A stretch of DNA of 64,000 nt from Aliihoeflea aestuarii (GTDB lineage: Bacteria > Pseudomonadota > Alphaproteobacteria > Rhizobiales > Rhizobiaceae). Of this stretch, positions 36,304 to 48,730 are shown piece by piece. Where the stretch lies: contig NZ_JAAAMK010000010.1 in assembly GCF_024105665.1 (NCBI RefSeq), positions 51,209-115,208 of the forward strand, written 5' to 3'. Numbering within the stretch: position 1 is the first letter of the stretch; each line of letters begins with the position of its first letter. Both the position numbers and the translations under genes were made by a program. The notes beneath the pieces were generated by a model. The model was given only the letters and a program-made list of their open reading frames with translations, had not been told where the DNA came from and did not search any database.

Positions 36304-36915
36304 ATGCAGGTCATTCTGCTCGAACGCATTTCCAAGCTCGGCCAGATGGGCGATACGGTCAAGGTGAAGGACGGGTTCGCCCGCAACTTCCTCCTGCCGC
36401 AGGGCAAGGCGCTGCGCGCCAACGAAGCCAACAAGAAGAAGTTCGAAGGCCAGCGCGCCCAGCTCGAGGCCCGCAACCTCGAGCGCAAGAGCGAAGCGCA
36501 GAAGGTCGCCGACCAGCTCGACGGCAAGACGTTCGTCGTCGTCCGCTCGGCCGGCGAGACGGGCCAGCTCTACGGTTCGGTCTCCACGCGCGACGTCTCC
36601 GAGCTTCTCACCGAGGAAGGCTTCTCGGTCGGCCGCAACCAGGTCGAACTGAACCAGCCGATCAAGGCCATCGGCCTGACCAACATCGCCATCGCGCTTC
36701 ACCCGGAAGTCGAAGTCACGATCACGCTCAACATCGCCCGCTCGGCTGACGAGGCGGAGCGCCAGGCACGCGGCGAGACGCTGGATTCGGCCGAAGCCAT
36801 CTATGGCGACGACATCAACGAGAACGCGCGTCCCGACGCATTCTTCGATCCGGATGCCGAGTATGGCGACGAGGAAGAAGAAGTCGCGGCCGACGAAGGC
36901 GAAGAGCGCGAATAA
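36304..36915 (+). CDS. rplI: 50S ribosomal protein L9 with acidic C-terminal tail
   Basis: L9 spans from the L1 stalk base outwards and helps keep frame. The N-terminal domain [36 protein letters not shown] is typical, followed by the long helix and C-domain to about residue 150. The remaining 50 residues are strongly acidic ([17 protein letters not shown]), a tail seen in rhizobial L9. It forms a transcription unit with rpsF-rpsR and ends in a clear terminator. Confidence 0.97.
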   Translation: MQVILLERISKLGQMGDTVKVKDGFARNFLLPQGKALRANEANKKKFEGQRAQLEARNLERKSEAQKVADQLDGKTFVVVRSAGETGQLYGSVSTRDVSELLTEEGFSVGRNQVELNQPIKAIGLTNIAIALHPEVEVTITLNIARSADEAERQARGETLDSAEAIYGDDINENARPDAFFDPDAEYGDEEEEVAADEGEERE

Positions 36916-36940
36916 GCGTTCTTTTGATTGCGACCATTGC

Positions 36941-36971
36941 AACGCCCGGGCCTCTGGCTCGGGCGTTTTGC
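36941..36971 (+). terminator. Intrinsic terminator after rplI
   Basis: A 12-base-pair stem with one G-T pair (36941-36952 with 36956-36967) is followed by TTTT, 25 bases after the rplI stop. Confidence 0.85.
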
Positions 36972-37054
36972 GTTTGTGGCCCCAAGCCCGCCCCTTTAAG
37001 AAATCATCGCATTACCTTACGTTATATTGATCGTGTCGATCTCATGGGTCTGCG

Positions 37055-38320
37055 ATGTTCTGGATGCTGAAACAGCTTGGCAACCGAATCGTGAGAACCG
37101 GCAACCTGATCGTGACGGATTCGCGTGGCGACAGGCATCGGTTCGGAAACGGCGATGGAAAGCCAATTCACATAGCGCTGCGCACCACGCGTGCGGAACG
37201 CTCCATCCTCCTGAACCCGGCAAACGCCGTTCCCGAAGCCTACATGAATGGCGAACTCGATATTGTCGAAGGGGATCTCCTCGATTTCATCCACTTCGCC
37301 TACGCCAATCTCGACCTCGTGGAAGCACACACACCGCTGATGCGCGCGGCGGAAAAAGGCCGGCTCCTCGCAAAGCCCCTGCACCAGTGGAACCCCGTCT
37401 CGCGGTCGCGGGCGAATGTCCAGCACCATTACGACCTGTCCGAAGAGCTCTACCGGCTCTTTCTCGACGAAGACATGCAGTATTCCTGTGCCTATTTCGA
37501 GCGCCCCGACCTGACGCTGGACGAGGCGCAGAAGGCGAAGAAGCGCCATATCGCTGCCAAGCTCGCCCTGAAGCCGGGCTTAAGTATTCTCGACATCGGC
37601 TCCGGGTGGGGCGGCCTTGGCATATATCTGGCGCAGCACTTCGAGGCCGACGTGCTCGGCGTGACGCTTTCGGACGAACAGCACCGCGTCGCGACGGAAC
37701 GCGCGCACGCGCTGGGTTTCGACCGGCACGTCCATTTCGAAATCCGCGATTATCGCAGCTTGCAGGAGCGGTTCGACCGCATCGTTTCCGTCGGCATGTT
37801 CGAGCATGTCGGCGTCAACCACTACCGCACCTTCTTCGAGACATGCGCCAAACTGTTGAAACCCGACGGCGTCATGGTGCTTCATTCGATCGGCCGCGCC
37901 GGCCCGCCTGCCGCCACCGCGCCGTTCATCCGCAAGCATATCTTTCCCGGCGGGTACATTCCAGCGCTGTCGGAGGTGCTGCCTGCGATCGAGCGGTCCG
38001 GCCTGATGGTGACGGATGTGGAAATCCTGCGGCTGCACTATGCAGAGACCTTGCGCCACTGGCGCGAGCGCTTCGCCGCCAATCGCGAGCGCGCCAAGGC
38101 GCTGTACGACGAGCGCTTCTGCCGGATGTGGGAATTCTATCTTGCAGCATCCGAAGGCGCGTTTCGCTGGCAGGACCTGATGGTCTTCCAGATCCAGCTC
38201 ACCAGACGCAACGACACGCTGCCGATTACCCGCGATTATATCCATGAGGTCGAGATGCAGCTTGCCGACAAGCCGGAACCGCGAAAGGCGCGGACACCGC
38301 GCAAGCACAAGAAGGCGTGA
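37055..38320 (+). CDS. Cyclopropane-fatty-acyl-phospholipid synthase family methyltransferase
   Basis: The 421-residue protein has a SAM-binding motif at about residues 178-187 (ILDIGSGWGG) and the CFA-synthase segments VQHHYDLSEELYRLFLDEDMQYSCAYF, GVTLSDEQ, FDRIVSVGMFEHVG and HIFPGGYIP. CFA synthases add a methylene bridge to unsaturated acyl chains of membrane lipids, which protects against acid and other stress. Family members also modify other lipids, so the exact product is not certain. The tail is basic (PRKARTPRKHKKA). It stands alone between the rplI terminator and dnaB. Confidence 0.88.
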   Translation: MFWMLKQLGNRIVRTGNLIVTDSRGDRHRFGNGDGKPIHIALRTTRAERSILLNPANAVPEAYMNGELDIVEGDLLDFIHFAYANLDLVEAHTPLMRAAEKGRLLAKPLHQWNPVSRSRANVQHHYDLSEELYRLFLDEDMQYSCAYFERPDLTLDEAQKAKKRHIAAKLALKPGLSILDIGSGWGGLGIYLAQHFEADVLGVTLSDEQHRVATERAHALGFDRHVHFEIRDYRSLQERFDRIVSVGMFEHVGVNHYRTFFETCAKLLKPDGVMVLHSIGRAGPPAATAPFIRKHIFPGGYIPALSEVLPAIERSGLMVTDVEILRLHYAETLRHWRERFAANRERAKALYDERFCRMWEFYLAASEGAFRWQDLMVFQIQLTRRNDTLPITRDYIHEVEMQLADKPEPRKARTPRKHKKA

Positions 38321-38500
38321 GGCGCGCTGTGGCCGGCCTGCACGAGTCAAGCGTCTCATGCGCCAAGTCCCGCTTTTTCCGTTCGTCCCTGTGAAGTATT
38401 GTTGATGGATCGATTCGGCGTTGGTGCGTCGGCTGCATCGCGCTAGACACGTCGCACCTGCCGCGATTCACGTTTCTCGTTCCGTCGGCGCATCCGACAG

Positions 38501-40003
<1,503 letters not shown>

Positions 40004-41170
40004 TTGCCGTTTCCTGAGAGAGAGATCGGCAGCATCGATCCACGTATCTGCGGCGGCCGTCTGTCGATCGACGTGGCCGCGCTTGCCGCGAATTATCGGC
40101 TGTTATCATCGATGGCGCACCCTGCCCGCGTCGCGGGCGTGGTCAAGGCGAATGCCTACGGGCTGGGGCTCGACATCGTCGCGCCGGTGCTGTGGGCCGA
40201 GGGCTGCCGCATCTTCTTCGTCGCCCTGCCGCAGGAAGGTGTGGCGTTGCGGGCGATCCTGCCTGAAGCCACGATCTATGTGCTGGCCGGTTTGTTCGAG
40301 GGCCATGCGGCGCAAATCTATGGCGAGGCGGGGCTTATTCCCGTCCTCAACGACGAGGCGGACATCTCGATCTGGGAAGCCTATGGCTGGGATGGCGATG
40401 ATGTCTCGCGTCCCTGTGCGGTCCATGTCGATACCGGCATGAACCGGCTCGGTCTGAGCGGCCAGCAGGTGCAGCGCTTCTTTCACGAGAACAAGCTGAC
40501 GCGCGCGCTCAGCCCGCAGCTTCTCATGAGCCACCTTGCCTGCGCCGACGACCCGTCCGCGCCGATGAACGAGAAACAACTCGAATCCTTCCAGCGCTTT
40601 GACCGGCTTTTTTCGGGCATCGATTCAAGCCTCGCCAACTCGTCCGGCATCTTTCTCGGCGCCGATTACGCCTTCGACATCGTCCGGCCAGGAATCGCGC
40701 TTTACGGCGGCGCGCCACAGGCTGGCATCGCCAATCCGATGCGTCCGGTCGCGACCGTCGAGGCGCGGATCGTTCAGGTCCGTCACACCAAAGCAGGCGA
40801 AAGCATCAGCTACGGCGCGGCGCAGACGCTGAACCGGGATACGATCATCGCCGTTGCCGCGACAGGATATGCGGACGGGCTGCACCGCTCGCTGTCCGGC
40901 GCGGGTGTCCCTTTGCGCGACGCGCTCCCGTCAGGCGGGCACGGATTCATCGCCGGCAGGCGCGCGCCGATCCTCGGCCGCGTGACGATGGATTTGACGC
41001 TTTTCGACGTGACGGACCTTGGCGCCGGCGCGGTCAGCCATGGCGACTGGATCGAGCTGTTCGGGCCGAACATTGCGATCGACGAGGCCGCGTCGGCGGC
41101 CGGCACAATTTCCTATGAACTCCTGACATCGCTCGGAGCGCGCTATCACCGGCGGGTGGTTCATCGATGA
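40004..41170 (+). CDS. alr: Alanine racemase
   Basis: Alr makes D-alanine for peptidoglycan with pyridoxal phosphate on Lys48 (VVKANAYGLG). The partner Tyr lies in SISYGAAQTL, and the C-terminal domain includes GRVTMDLTLFDVTDL. Length is 388 residues. The start is a TTG at 40004, directly after the dnaB stop; the first in-frame ATG (residue 37) would remove the first strand of the barrel, so TTG or another rare start is needed. Confidence 0.94.
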   Translation: MPFPEREIGSIDPRICGGRLSIDVAALAANYRLLSSMAHPARVAGVVKANAYGLGLDIVAPVLWAEGCRIFFVALPQEGVALRAILPEATIYVLAGLFEGHAAQIYGEAGLIPVLNDEADISIWEAYGWDGDDVSRPCAVHVDTGMNRLGLSGQQVQRFFHENKLTRALSPQLLMSHLACADDPSAPMNEKQLESFQRFDRLFSGIDSSLANSSGIFLGADYAFDIVRPGIALYGGAPQAGIANPMRPVATVEARIVQVRHTKAGESISYGAAQTLNRDTIIAVAATGYADGLHRSLSGAGVPLRDALPSGGHGFIAGRRAPILGRVTMDLTLFDVTDLGAGAVSHGDWIELFGPNIAIDEAASAAGTISYELLTSLGARYHRRVVHR

Positions 41171-41192
41171 CGGCTTGCGCTTTACGTTGCCG

Positions 41193-41298
41193 CCCTCTGT
41201 CCTGCCGGACATCTCCCCGCCATGGGGGGAGATCACGCACGGCGTTGATGCAGGCCAATCTTCCCACTCGCAGGGGAGATGCCCGGCAGGACAGAGGG
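41193..41298. repeat. Long compound palindromic repeat between alr and radA
   Basis: Two 26-base arms at 41193-41218 and 41273-41298 are inverted copies with one mismatch, built from CCCTCTGTCCTGCCGG and CATCTCCCC. Inside, ATCTCCCC (41211-41218) also pairs with GGGGAGAT (41226-41233), and another hairpin forms against the right arm. The arms are typical of an intergenic repeat common in rhizobial genomes. Confidence 0.8.
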
Positions 41299-41338
41299 GG
41301 GCGTGCAAGGGCCGCAGCCAGGACGGCGACAGGATCCC

Positions 41339-42739
<1,401 letters not shown>

Positions 42740-42778
42740 AGCCGGACGATCCGACGCCGGAACGACGATGGAGTTCAA

Positions 42779-43327
42779 ATGCCGATAACGCTGCTTGACG
42801 GAATTCTCGTCGGCTTCACTCTCGTTTCGGCCATGCTCGCCATGGTTCGCGGCTTTTCGCGCGAGGTTCTGTCCATCGCATCGTGGGTGGCAGCGGCCGC
42901 GGCGGCTTATTATTTCCATCCGCTCGTCGTTCCCTTTTTGGAATCCTATATCGACAATGCGCAGCTTGTTCTTTTCGCGGCCGCGGCAATCGTCTTCTTC
43001 ATCGCGCTCATCATCGTCACGGTGATCACCATGAAGCTCGCCGATTTCATCATCGATTCCCGGGTTGGTGCGCTGGACCGCACGCTCGGCTTCGTCTATG
43101 GCGCGGCGCGCGGCATACTCGTCGTGGCCGTCGCTTTCCTTTTCTTCTCGTGGCTTGTGGGCGCCAACCAGCCCGGCTGGGTCGCCGAGGCGAAGTCGCG
43201 CCCGCTGCTCGAAGGCATCGGAACCTGGCTCGAGGGCGTCCTTCCGGACGACCCCGAGAACTCGCTGCTCGACCGGATCGGCGAGGGAACCTCCGGTGAA
43301 GAAGCACCGCCTCCCGCAGGCAACTGA
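42779..43327 (+). CDS. cvpA: CvpA family inner-membrane protein
   Basis: The 182-residue protein has four hydrophobic helices in its first 130 residues, starting MPITLLDGILVGFTLVSAMLAMVRGFSREVLS, the CvpA signature. The C-terminal 50 residues are soluble and acidic. CvpA is tied to colicin V production and envelope stress in E. coli, but its biochemical role is unknown. It lies directly before purF, the same pairing as in E. coli. Confidence 0.92.
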   Translation: MPITLLDGILVGFTLVSAMLAMVRGFSREVLSIASWVAAAAAAYYFHPLVVPFLESYIDNAQLVLFAAAAIVFFIALIIVTVITMKLADFIIDSRVGALDRTLGFVYGAARGILVVAVAFLFFSWLVGANQPGWVAEAKSRPLLEGIGTWLEGVLPDDPENSLLDRIGEGTSGEEAPPPAGN

Positions 43328-43382
43328 TTTTCGCGCGGCGCCGGCAGGCGCCGCTTCATTTCGTGCTGAAAGGCCGCAAGCC

Positions 43383-44855
43383 ATGGCAGACGCAGACGAT
43401 ACCCCTTTTGCCGGAGACGGCGACGACCGCTTCCACGACGAATGCGGCGTGTTCGGCATTTTCGGCCGGCAGGACGCCGCCGCGATCGTGACGCTCGGGC
43501 TGCACGCGCTCCAGCATCGCGGACAGGAAGCCGCCGGCATCGTCTCCTATGACGGCTCGCAATTCCACGTCGAGCGGCATATCGGACTGATCGGCGACAC
43601 GTTCACCAAGCAATCGGTGATGGATCGGCTGCACGGCTCCCGCGCGATCGGCCATACGCGCTATGCGACGACGGGCGGCTCGGGCCTGCGCAACGTCCAG
43701 CCCTTCTTCGCAGAACTCTCCGATGGTGGCCTGGCGGTCGCCCATAACGGCAACATCACCAATGCCATGACCGTCCAGCGCCGACTCCAGAAGGAAGGCG
43801 CGATCTTCTCGTCCACTTCGGACACCGAGACGATCATGCACCTCGTCGCCACCTCCAAGGAGCGCGACACCAATTCCCGCTTCATCGAGGCCGTGCGCCA
43901 GCTCGAAGGTGCGTTCTCGCTCGTCGCCCTGACGTCGAAGAAGATGATCGGCTGCCGCGATCCGCTCGGCATTCGGCCGCTCGTTCTCGGCGATCTCGAC
44001 GGCGCATACATATTCGCGTCCGAAACATGCGCGCTCGACATCATGGGCGCGCGCTTCGTGCGTGACCTGGAACCGGGCGAAATGGTGGTCGTCACCTCCA
44101 GCGGACTTGAGAGCTTCTTCCCCTTCGAGCCGGTCAAGCCGCGCTTTTGCATCTTTGAATACGTCTATTTCGCGCGTCCCGATTCGGTGCTCGAAGGCCG
44201 CAACGTCTACGACGTGCGAAAGAATATCGGCGCCGAACTCGCCCGCGAGAACCCGGTCGACGCCGATGTCGTGGTTCCGGTTCCCGATTCGGGCACGCCA
44301 TCCGCCATCGGCTTCGCACAGGAGGCCGGCCTTCCCTTCGAACTCGGCATCATCCGCAACCATTATGTCGGGCGCACCTTCATCCAGCCGTCCGATTCGA
44401 TCCGTCACATGGGCGTCAAGCTCAAGCACAATGCCAATCGCCGCATCATTGAGGGCAAGCGCGTCGTGCTGGTCGACGATTCAATCGTGCGCGGCACGAC
44501 CAGCCAGAAGATCGTGCAGATGGTCCGCGATGCCGGCGCGCGCGAGGTGCATATGCGCATCGCCTCCCCGCCGACGCGTGCGTCCTGCTTCTACGGCGTC
44601 GATACGCCGGAGACCGCCAAGCTTCTGGCAAGCCGCATGTCGGTCGAGGAAATGGCGGATTTCATCCGCGTCGATTCACTCGGCTTCCTGTCGATCGACG
44701 GGCTTTACCGGGCCGTGGGCGAAGCTTCGCGCAATGGCGACGAACCGCAATTCTGCGACGCCTGCTTTACCAAGCAATATCCGACGCGCCTGACCGACCT
44801 CGATGGCGTCGACAATGTCCGCACGCTCTCGCTGCTTGCGAACAACGGCCAATAA
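43383..44855 (+). CDS. purF: Amidophosphoribosyltransferase
   Basis: PurF starts purine synthesis by joining PRPP and glutamine-derived ammonia. The 490-residue protein has the catalytic Cys21 in DECGVFGIFG after a 20-residue propeptide that is normally removed. The glutaminase loop HTRYATTGGSGLRNVQPF is present, as is the PRPP site VVLVDDSIVRGTTS. The ATG at 43383 is used; the frame extends upstream into cvpA with no similarity. The cvpA-purF-SDR order is typical of the group. Confidence 0.97.
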   Translation: MADADDTPFAGDGDDRFHDECGVFGIFGRQDAAAIVTLGLHALQHRGQEAAGIVSYDGSQFHVERHIGLIGDTFTKQSVMDRLHGSRAIGHTRYATTGGSGLRNVQPFFAELSDGGLAVAHNGNITNAMTVQRRLQKEGAIFSSTSDTETIMHLVATSKERDTNSRFIEAVRQLEGAFSLVALTSKKMIGCRDPLGIRPLVLGDLDGAYIFASETCALDIMGARFVRDLEPGEMVVVTSSGLESFFPFEPVKPRFCIFEYVYFARPDSVLEGRNVYDVRKNIGAELARENPVDADVVVPVPDSGTPSAIGFAQEAGLPFELGIIRNHYVGRTFIQPSDSIRHMGVKLKHNANRRIIEGKRVVLVDDSIVRGTTSQKIVQMVRDAGAREVHMRIASPPTRASCFYGVDTPETAKLLASRMSVEEMADFIRVDSLGFLSIDGLYRAVGEASRNGDEPQFCDACFTKQYPTRLTDLDGVDNVRTLSLLANNGQ

Positions 44856-44867
44856 CCGACGGAACCC

Positions 44868-45608
44868 ATGACTGAAAAACTCGATCTTACCGGCCGCGTG
44901 GCACTCGTCACCGGTGCGTCGCGCGGCATCGGCTACCACGTCGCCAGGGAACTCGCGGGTGCCGGCGCGCATGTCATCGCGGTCGCGCGGACCGTGGGTG
45001 GTCTGGAAGAACTCGACGACGAAATCCAGGCGGCCGGCGGTCAGGCAACGCTCGTCCCGCTCGACCTGACCGATGCGCCGGGCGTCGATCGGCTTGGCGG
45101 CGCGATCCATGAGCGCTGGAAGAAGCTCGACATCCTCGTCGCCAATGCCGGCATCCTCGGCATCATCGCGCCGCTCGGCCACGTCAAGGCGAAAGTCTTC
45201 GATCAGGTGATCGCGACGAACGTAACCGCGACCTGGCGCGTCATCCGCTCCGTCGATCCCCTCCTCAAGTTCTCCGATGCCGGTCGAGCCATCGTCATGA
45301 CATCGGACCTCGCCGCCGCACCGCGCGCCTATTGGGGCCCCTTCGCCGCTTCCAAGGCGGCCGTGGCGGCAATGACGAAGAGCTGGGCGCTGGAGACGCA
45401 AAACACCACGCTGCGCGTCAACCTCGTCGATCCAGGGCCGACACGCACGGCGCACCGCGCGCTGGCCATGCCGGGCGAAGACCCGAAAAGCGTTCCGCAC
45501 CCATCGGAAATCGCCGGGCGCATCGCCGCGCTCGCCGCGCCTTCTGTCAACGTCACCGGCAAGACCTTTTCCATTCGCGAGGACCGGTTCGTCGACCTGT
45601 CGTCCTGA
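44868..45608 (+). CDS. SDR family protein with Phe at the catalytic Tyr position
   Basis: This 246-residue Rossmann protein has the cofactor loop TGASRGIGYHVA (about residues 15-26) and NAGILG (93-98). Ser146 and Lys163 are where expected, but the residue 13 after Ser and 4 before Lys is Phe159 (GPFAASKAA) where the proton-donating Tyr should be. A Tyr (Tyr155) lies four residues earlier and might stand in. Without a suitable Tyr, ordinary SDR catalysis would be lost or altered. It follows purF by 12 bases, probably in the same transcript. The overall family resembles YciK. Confidence 0.88.
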   Translation: MTEKLDLTGRVALVTGASRGIGYHVARELAGAGAHVIAVARTVGGLEELDDEIQAAGGQATLVPLDLTDAPGVDRLGGAIHERWKKLDILVANAGILGIIAPLGHVKAKVFDQVIATNVTATWRVIRSVDPLLKFSDAGRAIVMTSDLAAAPRAYWGPFAASKAAVAAMTKSWALETQNTTLRVNLVDPGPTRTAHRALAMPGEDPKSVPHPSEIAGRIAALAAPSVNVTGKTFSIREDRFVDLSS

Positions 45609-45712
45609 CGGAACCATTTTCATTTCGTCCGATTGATTCTGATCGCCATTCGGCTACGCTCCGCTACCCAACGGCCGGAAGAGCCGCTTGGTCCCGAGCA
45701 GGGAGGTGCGGC

Positions 45713-47920
45713 ATGCTCCTGACTGTGTTGTCCATCGTCGCAGGCATTGCGGCTCTCTGGCTTGCTTTTGCGGTGTTCCTGATGAACCGGCAGGCGATTT
45801 CGCTGCGTCAGGCGCTGCTCTATGCCCCGCTGAAACTCGCCTTCCGCGTCGATGATTCGTCACTGCGCGCCGCACAGACGGATGGCCCGGTCATCTACGC
45901 GATCTCGCACCAGTCGGGCGTCGACCCGGCGCTGATGCTCTCGGTCCTGCCGGATGACACGCTGCACATTCTCGACGAGGCGTCCTCGCGCACGGCATGG
46001 CTCGAACCATGGCGGGAACTGGCGCGCACCATCGCCTTCAAGGCGCAGCACGTCTTCGTCAGCCGCCGCCTGACGCGCCGCCTCAAGGCCAAGGGCCGGC
46101 TTGCGGTCTATTTCCCGTTCGACGCCGAGCCCGACGTCAAGAGCTTCCGGCTCTATCGCGCGGTCGCGAAGATCGCGCTCGCGGCCGACGCCAAGGTCGT
46201 GCCGATCTACATTCGCGGCTCGAGCCATCTGCCCGGCGCCTATGAGCCGGCGGCAAAGACCCCGCGCAAGCTCTTTCCGAAGCTGCGCATCATGGCAATG
46301 CCGCCCAGGACGATCGACGAACTGGTGGAAGCTGCCGGCCCGGTCGGCGTGACGACCGCGAACGCGCTGTTCGACCGGGTCGCCGAGGCGCGCTTCTTCA
46401 GTCAGGGCCGCCCGAAGACGATCTTCCATGCCGTCCGCAGCGCCGCGCTTCTCTACGGTGCCGGCCGCGTGATCGTTGAGGATGTGGCGGGTGAACGGCT
46501 GACCTATCGCGGCCTTCTCGCCCGGGCGCGGATGCTGTCCGGCAAACTGGTCGAAATCGGCACGGCGGGCGACACGGTCGGGCAGCTTTTGCCGAACGGC
46601 GCGCAAAGCTTTGCGACATTCATCGCACTTCAGTCGGCGGGCCGTGTCGCGGCGATGATGGGTCCGGGTGTCGGCCCGCTGAACCTCGTCCGCAACGGGG
46701 CGATCCGAACGATCATCACCTCGCGCGCACATGTCGAGAAGGCACGGCTTGCGGGCGAGATCGACGCGTTGACGCAGGCCGGCGCGCGCATCGTTTATAT
46801 CGAGGATATCGAAGCCTCCCTCACGGGTGTCGATCGACTGCTCGGTTGGATGACGTGGCGTGCCCGGCGTCTTGCGCGGCGCGCTGACGATCCTGCCGTC
46901 GTGCTTTTCAAGCAAGCCACCGAAGGCGGCCAGCGTGGCGTGGTTCTGACCAATGCCAACCTTATCGCCAACGCGGCACAGATCGAGGCGCGGCTGGTGC
47001 TGTCGCGCGGCGATATGATGCTCGCGGTCCTGCCGCAGCACACCTCACTCGGCCTGACCGTCGGCCTCGTCCTGCCCCTGATGAAGGGTGTGCGGGCGCT
47101 GACCTATCCCTCGCCGCTCCACACCCGCCAAATCCCGCAGGTCGTAGCCACTCGTCGCCCGACGATCCTTTTTGCGACCGACGCGCTGCTTTCCGCCTAT
47201 GGCAAATCCGCTCAAAGCTCGGATTTTGAAAGCCTGCGGCTGATCATTGCCGGGGGCGCGCGGTTGCGCGGGACAACGCGCACGCTTTGGCAGGAGCGTT
47301 TCGGCAAGACCATCATGGAAGGCTACGGCATGACGGAGACGGCGCCTGTCGTCGCCGTGAATTCCATCACGCATGGACGAGGCGGCACCGTCGGTCGTCT
47401 TTTGCCCGGCATGCGGATGCGTCTCGAGCCCGTTGACGGGCTCGGAAAGGGCGATCTCCTGTGGGTGTCGGGTCCGAACATCGCCAACCGGTATCTGGCC
47501 GAGGAAACGCCGATCCTGCAGGATGGCTGGTTCGACACGGGCGATATCGTCACTATCGATCGCGAAGGCTACATAAACATCGTCGGTCGCACGGAGCGTC
47601 TGGCAAGCGTGGATGGCGTCACCGTGCCGGTGGCGCTTTCCGAGGAAGGCGCAGAGGCCGTCTGGCCCGAGGCGGTCCATGGCGCGATCGCGCAGCGGCA
47701 GCCCGATGGCACGGACAGGATTGTTCTCTTCACCACGGAGCCCGATGCCGATCGTTCGGCGCTGTCGCGGCGCTGGAAGCGTCTCGGCTTCCAGTCGGGT
47801 GCCCTACCGGCCACGGTGATCGCAATCAAATCGATGCCGACCACGATCAATGGCCGGATCGACTATGCCCGGCTCGCAGCCCTTGCCGGCGAAGGCAACG
47901 ATTTAAGCAGCGCTGCCTGA
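45713..47920 (+). CDS. Acyltransferase/AMP-binding fusion (Aas-like) with altered motifs
   Basis: The 735-residue protein starts with a membrane helix, then a PlsC-type acyltransferase region with the His66-x4-Asp71 motif (SHQSGVD). An acyl-CoA-synthetase-like domain follows from about residue 235. This is the order of E. coli Aas, which re-acylates lysophosphatidylethanolamine. Several motifs are off-consensus: the acyltransferase FPEG element reads FPFDAE, the ATP loop reads FKQATEGGQRG, and the A10 lysine is Arg715 (TINGRID). YGMTET (538-543) and DGWFDTGD (604-611) are normal. The ATG at 45713 follows GGGAGG. Its 3' end overlaps pssA by 18 bases. Confidence 0.8.
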   Translation: MLLTVLSIVAGIAALWLAFAVFLMNRQAISLRQALLYAPLKLAFRVDDSSLRAAQTDGPVIYAISHQSGVDPALMLSVLPDDTLHILDEASSRTAWLEPWRELARTIAFKAQHVFVSRRLTRRLKAKGRLAVYFPFDAEPDVKSFRLYRAVAKIALAADAKVVPIYIRGSSHLPGAYEPAAKTPRKLFPKLRIMAMPPRTIDELVEAAGPVGVTTANALFDRVAEARFFSQGRPKTIFHAVRSAALLYGAGRVIVEDVAGERLTYRGLLARARMLSGKLVEIGTAGDTVGQLLPNGAQSFATFIALQSAGRVAAMMGPGVGPLNLVRNGAIRTIITSRAHVEKARLAGEIDALTQAGARIVYIEDIEASLTGVDRLLGWMTWRARRLARRADDPAVVLFKQATEGGQRGVVLTNANLIANAAQIEARLVLSRGDMMLAVLPQHTSLGLTVGLVLPLMKGVRALTYPSPLHTRQIPQVVATRRPTILFATDALLSAYGKSAQSSDFESLRLIIAGGARLRGTTRTLWQERFGKTIMEGYGMTETAPVVAVNSITHGRGGTVGRLLPGMRMRLEPVDGLGKGDLLWVSGPNIANRYLAEETPILQDGWFDTGDIVTIDREGYINIVGRTERLASVDGVTVPVALSEEGAEAVWPEAVHGAIAQRQPDGTDRIVLFTTEPDADRSALSRRWKRLGFQSGALPATVIAIKSMPTTINGRIDYARLAALAGEGNDLSSAA

Positions 47921-48730
47921 CGCCTCGTCCACCGCTGTTTCGTGTTCGGCCTGCGCCGCGCGCCGGCCATAGGCGCGCACGCTGAACGGCAGCATCAGGA
48001 AGTAGGCAGCGGCCGTCAAAGCGAGCGTCGTCCACGTATAGCTGAACAGAAGCGCCACATAACCGACGATGGCGAGGATCAGCGGCAGGACGAGGTCGCG
48101 GCGCACACGCATGCCGCTCGACTTGCCCGAATAGACCGGCAACTGGCTGACCAGAAGCAGCGCCACGAAGATGGTGAAGGCGGCCGAGATGAAACCGAAC
48201 GTCTGGTTCACCGGCACGCCGATGAGGCCCAGATAGACCGGCATCAATACCAGAAGCGCGCCGGCCGGGGCCGGGACGCCGACGAAATAGTCGTTCTGCC
48301 AGGCGGGGCGGTCCGGATCGTCGAGCATCACGTTGAACCGGGCGAGCCGCAGGCAGCAGGCGATCGCGAAGACCAGCGCCGCCGTCCAGCCGAACGCGCC
48401 CGCCGAATTTAGCACGAAGGCGTAGAGCACGAGTGCCGGTGCGACGCCGAAATTCATGATGTCGGCCAGCGAATCCATCTGTGCGCCGAAGGGCGAACTC
48501 GCCTTCAGCATACGTGCCAGCCGGCCGTCGAGCGCATCGAGGCAGGCGGCCAGCAGCACCAGTGCGACGGCGATTTCGAAGCGGTCCTCGAAGGCCAGCC
48601 GGATTCCCGACAGGCCCGCGCAGATCGACAGCACCGTGACGAGGTTCGGCAGGATCAGTCGCAGCGGGATTTCGCGCAGACGCGGGCTGCGGCGGCGCGC
48701 GCTCGTCTCATATGTCGCGAAAGGCCACAT
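47903..48730 (-). CDS. pssA: CDP-diacylglycerol-serine O-phosphatidyltransferase
   Basis: PssA makes phosphatidylserine for conversion to phosphatidylethanolamine. The 275-residue membrane protein carries the full CDP-alcohol signature LDALDGRLAR, then Gly, then MDSLAD, within about eight hydrophobic helices. The ATG at 48730 overlaps the psd stop as TGATG, so the two enzymes are coupled. The 3' end overlaps the convergent Aas-like gene. Confidence 0.94.
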   Translation of the reverse strand: MWPFATYETSARRRSPRLREIPLRLILPNLVTVLSICAGLSGIRLAFEDRFEIAVALVLLAACLDALDGRLARMLKASSPFGAQMDSLADIMNFGVAPALVLYAFVLNSAGAFGWTAALVFAIACCLRLARFNVMLDDPDRPAWQNDYFVGVPAPAGALLVLMPVYLGLIGVPVNQTFGFISAAFTIFVALLLVSQLPVYSGKSSGMRVRRDLVLPLILAIVGYVALLFSYTWTTLALTAAAYFLMLPFSVRAYGRRAAQAEHETAVDEASGSAA

